Below, piece after piece: positions 51,425 to 61,256 of a stretch of DNA of 64,000 bases. A model generated the notes under the pieces. That model was not told the origin of the DNA. It was given only the letters and a program-made list of their open reading frames with translations, and did no database searches. Position 1 is the stretch's first letter. Every line of letters begins with the position of its first letter. Origin of the DNA: Drechslerella dactyloides (lineage: Eukaryota; Ascomycota; Orbiliomycetes; Orbiliales; Orbiliaceae); the NCBI GenBank assembly GCA_020064725.1, contig JAGTWJ010000002.1, forward strand, positions 2,480,001-2,544,000. Direction: 5' to 3'. The translations under genes were made by a program, and so were the position numbers.

Positions 51425-51578
51425 GCTCGGAGGTTCTGCTCAATCTTCAAGATGGTCTGTTATGTCCCGTCCTCAATCGAAGAGTATCTAAACGGCCTGC
51501 TTTACGTCTTTCTTCAGATCATATTCACGTTCCTCACGAATACACATATTGACTTTGGAGAAATAGCGAAAATCTAGA

Positions 51579-53310
51579 ATGGCACTGCCCGCTGATTTCC
51601 TGTGGGGGTTCGCGACTGCAGCGTATGCACCCCGCATCTCCTTCCTCCCTTCGTCCCAGAGCTACCCCCTGCTGCATATAAAGCCCAACAGGTAGCACAG
51701 CTACGGGACTCGAGTATGGCTAACGGCTTGACTATCGTGACCACCAATATAGCTACCAAATTGAAGGAGGTGCTGCCCAGGATGGCCGTGGCCCTTCAAT
51801 CTGGGATACATTCTCCAAGGTCCCAGGAAAGGTTGCTGATGGGAAGAGCGGCGACGTCGCATGCGACTCATATAACAATGCGGATCAAGATGTCGCGCTT
51901 CTCAGAAGCCTCGGCGCCAAGGTGTATCGCTTCTCTATCTCCTGGCCTCGTGTTATCCCACTGGGTGGGCGCGACGATCCGGTCAATGAGAAGGGTCTCC
52001 AGCACTACGTCACCTTCGTGGACAAGCTCTTGGATGCTGGCATCGTCCCGATGGTTACTCTTTATCACTGGGATCTGCCAGATACACTCGATAAGAAGTA
52101 CGGCGGTCTCCTGAACAAGGAGGAGTTCCGACTCGACTTTAAGAGATACGCTACTGTCATGTTTGAGGCACTGCCAAAGGTCAAGCATTGGATCACCTTC
52201 AATGAGCCGTGGTGCAGTGCAGTTCTGGGTTACAACGTCGGAGTCCACGCCCCCGGACGGACGAGCAACCGTGAAGTCAACCCTGAAGGTGATTCCTCGA
52301 CGGAGTGCTGGATCGTGGGTCACACTCTGTTGGTTGCTCACGGCGAAGCCGTCAAGGTTTACCGCGACCAATTCAAACCTAAGAACGGTGGAGAAATCGG
52401 TATAACACTAAATGGTACAGCTCCCCTATCAACACGCGCTATATCTTGATTTATATTAGACCGCCGTCCAGTAGTGATTAATATGCCTGGTATACTCGTT
52501 GTATAGGTGACTGGGCCGAACCGTGGGATCCCGAGGATCCCCTTGACGTTGAAGCCTGTGATCGCAAGATCGAATTCGCCATCTCCTGGTTCGCCGACCC
52601 CGTCTACTTTGGCAAATACCCAGACTCCATGCGGAAGCAACTTGGTGACCGCCTGCCGGAATTCACTCCGGAGGAAGTCGAGCTCGTCAAAGGCTCCAAC
52701 GACTTTTACGGCATGAACCACTATACTGCCAACTACATCAAGCACAAGGAAACCGAACCGGAGCCGAACGACTTCCTCGGAAACCTCGAGACTGGCTTCT
52801 ACAGCAAGGCCGGCGAAAACATTGGCCCTAGGACCCAAAGTGCTTGGCTGCGTCCCAGTCCGATTGGTTTCCGGAAACTACTAGGCTGGTTGAGCAAGCG
52901 ATACGGCTACCCGAAGATATATGTCACTGAGAACGGTACTTCTGAGGCTAAGATGGACGATGACGAGAAGGAGCCGCCGTTCCCACAAATCCTCGAGGAC
53001 GAATTCCGGTGCGAGTACTTCCGAGGATACATCAATGCCATGAAGGATGCCATCGTTGAAGATGGCGTCAACGTTCGCGCCTATACTGCCTGGTCTCTCA
53101 TGGAGTAAGTCACAGATACATCCGTAAATACCAATACAATACGTGCACGTGTACTGATAGTGTTTAACTAGCAACTTTGAGTGGGCCGAAGGCTATGTCA
53201 CCCGCTTCGGTGTCTGCTATGTCGACTACGAAGGTGGCCAGAAGAGATACCCCAAGAAGAGCGCTCAGGTTATCAGCGACCTCTTTAAATCTTTGATCAA
53301 GACGGAATAA
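51579..53310 (+). CDS. Intracellular GH1 beta-glucosidase
   Basis: Four exons, 51579-51622, 51753-52414, 52507-53104 and 53172-53310, with introns of 130, 92 and 67 bp, give 480 residues, the usual length for fungal GH1 enzymes. The acid/base Glu166 lies in WITFNEPW and the nucleophile Glu377 in IYVTENG. Other GH1 signatures are FLWGFATAAYQIEG at the start, RFSISWPRV and the glucose-site DNFEWAEGY near the C-terminus. There is no signal peptide, so it acts in the cytosol on cellobiose or other beta-glucosides taken up by a transporter, as for Trichoderma Cel1a/Bgl2-type proteins. The first exon is only 44 nt long and is needed to supply the conserved N-terminus. Confidence 0.95.
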
Positions 53311-54241
53311 ATCGCCGAGCGTATCTGGTCGACATCAAGCTGCATACATCTTTTGTATGTAGCGTAGCATATTAGTTTAAGTTTGCACATGGTGTCGACG
53401 TGTCCTTTTTTGCGGCAGACGGGTTGGCCATGAATGCCATTGAGTGCATACGCATTGTACATATCTTGAAAGTAATGAAGGATCACAGTGCTTGAACCGC
53501 GTAAGGTTTGATTGTTTTCAAGATCGATTGATATGCTATCTTTACTATCAGCTGGTCAGTCAATCCATGAAGTATTTTGACTGGCGAGTTGTCCCTTCCA
53601 TAGATCTGCCTGCATTGAAACCTATAGTACCTGTTCTATTCAAAATGCAACGAGCCGGTGACGTGCAAACAGCAGGAAAAATACTAAACCGCCAACAGCC
53701 TAAACTCTAATTATAGACCCAGTGCCGGATAATAGGCCAGCTATTTGAACGAATTTCTACTTTCCTAATGCAACAATTTTGTGGTGAAACTCCGAAGAGC
53801 GTTTAGCTAATTAGATCGAATATAATATGAGCCATCCTTATATCGAGATGCCCTTGAAATCAACCATATATACTTGTGATATAGAACTATCGTTATGTAT
53901 AACATAACCCACCCTCCGCCTGCAGTGAGTCCAAACGCAGCGCTCGCCCAAACTCAGAATTAAACCCAGCCAATGTTATCCGCCTGCGATAGACGGCGAT
54001 ATAATAATGCAATCATTTGCAATCCACCCAACGCTCAAGTATCGTGAAACCAAATATCTGTAAACGAGTGAAACGCAGAACGCTATGAACAATGGCCAGG
54101 AAAAGATCAAGTCCAACAGAAATTTAATGTGCTCGAAAAATGCGAAACGATCAGAACTCAAGACTAGCAAATGCAAGAACGCGGAACGAAACGAAGATCA
54201 TAATACACATGCATGATAAACGTATACAACATATATGAAAT
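53311..54241. other. Convergent intergenic region
   Basis: About 930 bp between the convergent GH1 and SDR genes, AT-rich, with only short frames. No gene seen. Confidence 0.6.
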
Positions 54242-55925
54242 TTAGAACGAACCAGCGAAGCCACCATCGACCGTTACTGTTGTACCAGTAACGTACCGCG
54301 ACATCGCACTGGCCAAGAATACCGCAGGTCCTACGATATCCTCGGGCCTTCCCACACGTCGCAACGGAATCATCCGCTCTAGGATCTTCCGCCGCTCTTC
54401 AGCGGTGCCCTCCAGCTGCTCGACTGACCGCTCGATATTCGCGGCCAGGATCGTATTGCAGCGGATGCCCCGGCTGCCTAGCGACAACGCGGACGAGTGT
54501 GCAAGAGACGACATGCCAGCTTTGGCGGGCGTATTGTGATTGCCAATTTCCGAAGGGTTGGAAGACGAGATACAAATGATGGAGTAGTCTGGCTTTGGGT
54601 CTTCAGGCTTCAGATCGACGTTTTGCGAGGCCATCTGGTTAGCTGCGAGGCGGAGCAGGTGGTATGTGCCTTCGTAGTTGACGGCAGAGAAGCGAGAGAA
54701 AGTTTCGGGTGACATCTAAGCAAAGGAAACCGATATGTTAGTTCTGAGTATAATCTTAGGGGGGTTTGGGAATGCGTGGCTTACATCCATGGGGTCAAGA
54801 CCTGCCATGCCAGCGGTGGTGACAAGGACATCAAGCCGCCCGTAGGTATCTACGGCTTTCTTTACAATCATCTCGCTTGTCCTGGAGTTTGAGCAGAGAT
54901 TAGTATAAACGGAAACGAGACGGAGGCAATGTAGAGAGAATTAAATATTTACCTTGGGTCGCTGATATCACCGAAGATGATGGTACAGCCTTGCCCAGCA
55001 CTTCTGATGTCGACAGCGAGACTGACAATCTCGTCATTCGTGTCTTCCGCCGCTGCACCCCAGTAGTGTGCGATGATGTGAGCGCCTTCCCGGGCAAAGC
55101 CCATCGCGATCGATCGACCGATACCCTTCGAAGCACCGGTTATAGCGCAGACTCTGCCCTCTAGTAGACGAGGACGAAGAGTCACTGCTGGTGCTACTGC
55201 ATTTGATGCAGGCTCGACTTTGGCAAGAGCCTTCGAGTCGTCGCTCATCATGACCTCCTTAGGCTTGGGCGGTGGAGGTTGGTCTATCTCACTTGGGCTT
55301 GGGGACCGAGTGTAGTAGTCCGAAGAGTACGGCGACTCCATCGAATCGTTGGGGTAAGCTCCTGGATGTCGCGGCCGCATGTGGCCGGCCATGGACTTTC
55401 GTCGCTTGCGGTCGGGGAAGCTGACCACGATCTGGTTCTTCTGCTTGTTGCTATGGTCAATTTCGATGGTAGTCTTTGTAGGGCCGCTGTGGTAGGAAGA
55501 GACGCTTTCTGGCGATGAAGGGCCTTCGATCATGCGTCTTTCGGTCGGGGAATCACCATCACGACGCGCTCGTCCCCATCGGTCCAGGAACGCGGCCTTG
55601 AGGTGTTGGTATGTCAGTCGGCCGGATCTCCAACTATAGCATAGGTCAGCATGCATGAATACAACGAGATTCCACACAAATGGTGTAGTCAATGGGGAAC
55701 TTACGCGTCAGTCTTGCTGAATCCAATCAACCAGCCGCCAGGGCTGTCGATTGCAACGGGCTGCTTGTTGTCCGGTTGTATCGTCTTGATGAAGAGTTGC
55801 CATCTGTCGGCGTCTGTTGCATGTGGATATCCCTCGGCGACGAGACGCTCGAATCTGGCAAGATGCCTCCGACCGTCTGTCTTGCCCGAGTATCTCAGAT
55901 GGTGTAGTTCTGTGACGGGATCCAT
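54242..55925 (-). CDS. SDR-domain protein with long N-terminal extension, catalytic Tyr replaced
   Basis: Four exons, 55705-55925, 54953-55633, 54785-54881 and 54242-54715, with introns of 71, 71 and 69 bp, give 490 residues. The first 75 residues form a compact segment (RHLARFERLVAEGYPHATDA). About 150 Ser/Pro/Arg-rich residues follow, and then a short-chain dehydrogenase domain begins near residue 240. The cofactor motif TGASKGIG and the DVLVTTAG strand are intact. In the active-site helix the usual Tyr-x3-Lys is Asn-x3-Lys (NTPAKAGM), and the usual Pro-Gly after the last core strand is LAAN. The C-terminal half (RGIRCNTI, then RPEDIVGPAVFLASAMSRYV) resembles fungal L-rhamnose-1-dehydrogenase-type SDRs. 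It may bind NAD(P) without normal catalysis. The fused N-terminal region has no recognised fold and suggests a regulatory role. Confidence 0.85.
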
Positions 55926-55956
55926 TGTGGATATATGTGGAAGGGATGTGGATGAA

Positions 55957-56790
55957 TTAAGAAACCACTTGGCGGGTAAAGACGATTAATCCGTCCTTCG
56001 GTGGGAGAAGAGCTTCGATCTTTGGATAGCTCAAGAGAGGCACAAGGGTCTCCCGAATAGCCTTCTGTTGTTCTGCCGCAGGCGCTGGCTCCGCTTTGGG
56101 TTCCTCAGTGTCTGTTGCTGCTTCTCCGGAGTTTTCAGGGGCAGGTTCCTCTTCCTGGATGAAGGCTTTGATATCGAAATTGGGATCCTCGTACTCGGTC
56201 ACTGGCTTCCAGTCCGTTCTAACAGTGACGTTGTCTTTGATCTCGAATCCGGCGAGATCTGCTTCGTTCGTCTTTTCTTCGTCTTGAACAAGAAAGCTCT
56301 CGATCGAAGTCTCAGGCTCGAAGCTTGTCAATACTTCCCAGCCTGCGATGGATTTAATGGATTTCTGATTCTCGTTTGGAGCAGCCTTTACGTGAGTGGC
56401 TTCAAGCTTCCCTGCTCGTTGAATGTATCCGGCGGGTAGGTCTTCTTGCCACTCTGCAGGAAAGTCGTCGATGTGGCGGAGGTCTGAGAACCCCTTAGTG
56501 GTAGCAGGTAGAGGAGCAGGAGTAATATCTTCCACGCTCTTCTCGGTAAAGGAAAAGACGTCGGAGTTTTCAACTTCCGGTTCGTCTTCGGGCAGGGACC
56601 TATTGACGGTAGTTCCCAGAGGAGCGGAGAAGCTGATGCCCGGCGCAGCGTACGTGAAGACGGTCTCGAGTTTGAAGGGTTTCCGAAAGGCAATGGGTTG
56701 CAGGGTAGTACTGGCGGTCTCTTTCGAGACAGATACGGTCTGGATGCCTTGTATCGACTGAATCTTGCCGGTATTGATCAGGAGAACCGC
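55957..56790 (-). CDS. Acidic protein of unknown function, 5' end not found
   Basis: A continuous minus-strand frame of 277 sense codons ends with TAA at 55957. The composition is clearly protein-like: acidic, Pro/Glu/Ala-rich, with segments such as LRHIDDFPAEWQEDLPAGY and KSIAGWEVLTSFEPETSIES, and an ordered C-terminus LVPLLSYPKIEALLPPKDG. I find no methionine codon anywhere in the frame, so the start must lie in an upstream exon. Candidate pieces exist (a pyrimidine-tract acceptor near 56940, and an ATG exon near 57124 with a GTAAAG donor), but I could not join them with confidence. The stop is only 31 bp upstream of the ATG of the SDR gene on the same strand, so the two may be one transcript or even one gene. 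No family recognised. Confidence 0.5.
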   Translation of the reverse strand, partial: AVLLINTGKIQSIQGIQTVSVSKETASTTLQPIAFRKPFKLETVFTYAAPGISFSAPLGTTVNRSLPEDEPEVENSDVFSFTEKSVEDITPAPLPATTKGFSDLRHIDDFPAEWQEDLPAGYIQRAGKLEATHVKAAPNENQKSIKSIAGWEVLTSFEPETSIESFLVQDEEKTNEADLAGFEIKDNVTVRTDWKPVTEYEDPNFDIKAFIQEEEPAPENSGEAATDTEEPKAEPAPAAEQQKAIRETLVPLLSYPKIEALLPPKDGLIVFTRQVVS

Positions 56791-58031
56791 TCACGGCTGT
56801 AGATGCTGTGAATGGTTCCGATATCGGTGTTGTTTTTGTGATATATTGAAATTTGGTCAAGAGCTCACACTTTGGAGCACAGACAGCTCACCGCTAAATG
56901 CACTGCTAGCTTCTAATCGAAGATGGGAGATATTCTGAAGGACGAAGAGATGGCTCAAGAAAAAAAAAGAAGTATCCCTAATATATAAATGATATGAGAG
57001 ATGACCAGTTGGCCATTCCTTGGCTAGCTGGGTCTGGGGATGACAAGCTGAGATGGCCACTTTACCTTGCACTTGGAAAAATTAATAGGTTTTTGGTTAC
57101 GAAGGTCGGCTCAGCAGGCATACGTATCTCCCATACCTTCGTATAAAGAGAGCACCGGCCAAACGGCATTAATTTCAGGCCGCAGAGGCTGCAGAGGAAC
57201 TCGCTGGGATCGCTCACAAATTCAGACATCGAAACGTGGGCCAACGAGGAGCCCTGTAATGGTGGTCCCATAACGCCCATTGACTTGCCCGCCAGGTATC
57301 ATTGGTGACAATTGAATCATTTTGCCCCGGCGGGCGTATTACCGCAGGTAGCCATCGAGAGTGAGTTGGCAATGCAATACGCAGGGCGACGAGCATCTTT
57401 CACCATGCATCGGTTGGGCCAAGGAGCATTCCACTCCGTACATCTTCCCCCTGTTTATCTCACCAACCGCCCAAAGCCCAAGCCCACTTCCATTGTGGTA
57501 GCTTTTGGGCAAGTGCAGCAGTTGCCAGATACGTGGTGCGCATCTAGTGCCTGTGGTGCTGCTGCGGTTTGTCAGGAAAACATATCAGATTAGAGCATTA
57601 TTTGGGCGTGAAGTGCGGTCATTTAACAATACAGAATTCCTCGTTCGGTTAGGTGACGCTTGACAACTCATCAACTGCAAAAGAAAATAGCATATGCACA
57701 GGCAGCTCCAATGAGAACAGGGCGTGCCAGAAGAGGGAGCTGCTTAGTTCTCGTGATTCATTGGTCGGCCGAGGGCAGGGGTTGGCGATGAAAGAGTTTT
57801 CGACCATTTGGCCAGGGCCATCAGAGGTTGTGACTTGCAGCCCCAGCTTTTTTCTTTCATTCTCGGGCCGCTCCCGAGCACCAAGCCCAAGCCCAACCAG
57901 CTGGGGGAGGTAAATCTCAGTAGTATAGCTCAGCAGTATCATAGAAAAGAATATAGTATGCTCATGGGATGCCGATAAGTTTAAATTTGCGAGAAGTCAT
58001 CGGATCACCCGTGCGTAGCATATTAAGGGCT
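56791..58031. other. Intergenic region with possible 5' exons
   Basis: 1.2 kb between the Met-less acidic ORF and the xylitol dehydrogenase stop. The part from 56791 to about 57290 may hold 5' exons of the acidic protein: an ATG at about 57124 in a short frame ending at a GTAAAG donor, a TATATATTA element near 56985 and a pyrimidine-tract acceptor near 56940. The rest shows no gene. Confidence 0.4.
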
Positions 58032-59295
58032 TCAGTCCTCAGGCCCTCGGATCAGAACTTTGATTCCCTTTCCGTCCCTTACTGCTTCGAACGCCTTCTC
58101 GGCATCCGCAAACTTGTATTCGCCAGTAATCAGCTCCTTGACGCTCACCTTACCATATTTCAACAACTCGACAGCCAGTTGGTAGTCCCCAGCACTGTAT
58201 CGGAAACTTCCCTTGACCGTCATCTCCTTGACGCACATCGCAGTGATGGGGAAAGTGATTTCGGACCGTCCCATGCCAGCCTGGACGAAGGTACCCCCGT
58301 TGCGAGCGACGTGTACGCAAGTTTGAATGGAAGGCTCTGCTCCAGATGCATCGATAACGACGTCCGCCCCAATCCCCAACTCGTTCTCCTCAATGATTTT
58401 AGCGGCGTTGGCAGTTGGCGTTGAGTCCCTCGTCGGCTGGAAGGTGCCAGTGGCAGCGTACTTCTTGGCGAACTCTAGCCGACTGGGGACGATGTCTACG
58501 GCCACGATCTTGGTTGCACCGAACGCCTTCGCCACCGCACAGCAGAGCAGACCGACAGGCCCGGCACCAAATACGACGACGCTGTCTCCCGGTTTGACCT
58601 GCGCCAGCTTGACAACATGGACGCCGACGCTCAGCGGCTCAACCAAAGAACCCTCATCGGTGCTGATGTTGTCGGGTAATTTGTAACAAAAATCCTCCGG
58701 TAGAACGTAGTATTTCGCCAAAGTGCCGTCGTACGGAGGGGTAGCCGCGAAGCGCATGTCAGCGCAGAGGTTGTATTTCCCGGCCTTACATTCGGAACAG
58801 TACCGGCATGGCACGCCAGGCTCCATACAGACTTTGTCTCCCGGCTGTAGGCGTTTCACGTCTGAGCCTACTTTCAGAATCTCCCCGGCGGATTCGTGAC
58901 CCAGCACCATGGGGGCTTTAAGGATGAAATCTCCAATACTTCTATGCTGCCAATAGTGAACCTATTGTAGATATAGTACATTAGAAAGATGCTGCCTCAG
59001 ATCGGTATTTCATGAGATATCGATGGGCTTACATCGCTACCACATATGCCAGTTACTTGAACCCGCACGAGCACATCGCGTGGGTGTTTGATCTCTGGAA
59101 CGGGTCGTTGCTCGATTGCAACATCCAACGGTTTCCGAAGCACGAAAGAAGGGTTCTAGATGATGCTAATATTAGCCTCGTGATCTATATCGATGTTGGC
59201 GTTTGTGATCTGTTTGCTCCATCGACATGGTGGGGGCGGGGTTGGTGGGGCACGATATCTCGAAGACGTGTTCGTAGACGCACCTGGTCCGCCAT
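58032..59295 (-). CDS. xdhA: Xylitol dehydrogenase (D-xylulose reductase) type polyol dehydrogenase
   Basis: Three exons, 59284-59295, 59033-59155 and 58032-58961, with introns of 128 and 71 bp, give 354 residues. The four-codon first exon (MADQ) joins to NPSFVL, the usual N-terminus of fungal XDH. Catalytic zinc ligands are Cys42 (GICGSD), His67 and Glu68 (GHESAG). The structural zinc cysteines are 97, 100, 103 and 111. The Rossmann motif is GAGPVG at about 178-183, and Asp201 after the second strand indicates NAD+ rather than NADP+. The enzyme oxidises xylitol to D-xylulose in pentose catabolism. Related sorbitol and L-arabinitol dehydrogenases share the fold, so the preferred polyol is likely but not certain. 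A GGCTAAA site (XlnR/XYR1-type) lies about 425 bp upstream. Confidence 0.9.
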
Positions 59296-59431
59296 TTCTA
59301 TCAGCTCTGAATTCCGTATGCACAAGCTCGTGTATAGCCGTTGAATATTCTCCGTAATGTCGAAGATACAATAGCTATCCGCTGGCCTGCAGAGTGAAAT
59401 GAAAACTGAGCATCTGGGAGGGCGGTAGCAG

Positions 59432-59441
59432 TATTTATCCT
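59432..59441 (-). promoter_or_regulatory. TATA-like element of the xylitol dehydrogenase gene
   Basis: On the minus strand the sequence reads GGATAAATAC, about 140 bp upstream of the ATG at 59295. Confidence 0.4.
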
Positions 59442-59719
59442 GTTTTGATATGCACGAACCTTCGATTCAATGAACTATTCAAGCTCGCCACTCGGGAAAA
59501 GAGCGACTCATAAGGCTTCCCAGTTCCCACATGTTCTCTCAATTGCTCAACAATTTATGTTTCTAGCGTCGCGTAATTACGGCCACCTCCGGCACTCCGA
59601 ATAGCTCGACACATTTTCCGGGACCGGCGGAGCATCAGGAAAGTTATCGGTCGAACTGCACCGTCGACTTCGGTCGTCGTCCTCGCGATCGAGCTCGCGT
59701 CTGCCAATTTAACCGGTAA

Positions 59720-59726
59720 TTTAGCC
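59720..59726 (-). promoter_or_regulatory. Possible XlnR/XYR1 binding site
   Basis: GGCTAAA on the minus strand, about 425 bp upstream of the xylitol dehydrogenase ATG. XlnR/XYR1 regulators of fungal xylan and pentose use bind GGCTAA-type sites. A seven-base match can occur by chance, so this is only suggestive. Confidence 0.35.
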
Positions 59727-61256
59727 GGCCCAAAGTGTATGCTCAAAAGGGAAATTGCGGGTCCTCAAACAGCCAAGTTCGGACACAACACATTTCGATG
59801 TTGCAAACATCGCGTTCGCAGTCCAAAGACGTCGAAAAGTCGCGATACGGACATTGACATCCTTAGGTACGGCACATTTTTGCGTATCGAGGTAGGCAAT
59901 AACATCGTATGGTTGGAAGAATGTGTATGTATTCGGATCGCTTAATGTAACGCTTGACAGCACTCTCAATTGTAACTGCTACGAATTCCCCTAACTAGTG
60001 GTAGTAATATCCAGGCTGGTGGACTGCAGTGGTAGAAATTGAATTGTCATGGGAGGCTACAACACTTGTAGTTCATATCACAGCTTAGTCGTACGATGCT
60101 GCGCCAAAGTCACCAGAGTCTCCAATATCTACGCTGCTAGTCATAAGGTTACGTAGCCCGAGCCAAAACAATTTTCTATCAAGCATACACGTATACGCGT
60201 ACGCGCGTTGCCGGCTAGCTGTTGAACCTCCAAATATGTATAAATACAAGCTGCGTAGGTAACTCTGTCCAGTTATATCTCGTATCAGACTCAAAGTTTA
60301 TGCCTCGAACAGATATGTACACTCGACTATCGGACCAAATCGACAGTTACCCGACAATAAAACAATCATATTAGCGATCTAACATGTGGAAGTTGGAACT
60401 CTTTTTATCTAATCCGCCATTTAACGATATAAATGCTATAGGGTATAACTGGTTTTCGTCCGTTTGTTTCGAACAGGTTTCTGCCGTACAATCGATAATG
60501 CCACAATCTATCGATCTTACAAAAGTCGTAGTTTTGAGCACGCAATGACTATCATTTTGACCATATGCATAACCAACAGAGCCTTATAACTCGCGGATGA
60601 GCCCCGAATTTGTGATCTGAATCCTAGTTTCGGGGCTACATATGCCCCAAATACGCGAAGTTTAGCGCCTAGCTAACTCGTCATGATTCAAAACACCAAC
60701 CCAAGTATCACCTAGTACTCCCGTAAAACTCGAAATTGGTACACACCAGTGGTTTCGAAGCCAGCCATCTCAGTGATCAATATGCTTGCAATCATGCATG
60801 TATCAATGAGAAGGCAGATTCATGTCTTCTATACTCCATCTTAGTAGTACATAAAGGCATCAAAGATACAGCAGGCCCTGCATCACTCTTGTTCTTAAGT
60901 TCTAAGCCATAGCTTTCTTGCAGTATTACCCATTCGTTCTATAACAAGGCAAACTTTAACACTATTATTCAGAAACCACCACTCCCACCAGGTGCACCAA
61001 TCTTCCCTGTACAGTAGTATCAAGGCTACATTACCTAGAACTTGGAACATTCAAGTCGGTCATTTTTGCATTTTAGCATACTCGTACCGCTCAAACGATT
61101 TATCAAGCAAGGGACTGTTGCATATTGCTGAAACTTTTATCGCAACCGTTCAAGCTTCCAATTTGACTGATTCGAGAATCAGGTCCTCTTCGCAGTCAAT
61201 TAAACACAAACCCGATAACCAGCAGCTAGGACGAGAATTTATCTTCCGAAATCAAG

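Larger units (their letters stand above)
45110..51578. other. Large gene-poor region
   Basis: 6.5 kb between divergent transporter and GH1 genes with no supportable gene. From about 48793 to 50736 no frame on either strand stays open for 60 codons, which means the stretch is rich in stop triplets. A perfect 9 bp hairpin with a 7-base loop lies at 49627-49651. Longer frames near 51059-51577 end just before the GH1 start and have no recognisable content. Confidence 0.55.
59296..61256. other. Divergent intergenic region
   Basis: 2 kb between the divergent xylitol dehydrogenase gene and the repeat-peptide precursor. Apart from the TATA-like and XlnR-like sites near the former, I see nothing. No strong TATA element is visible before the precursor ATG at 61257. 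Confidence 0.5.
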
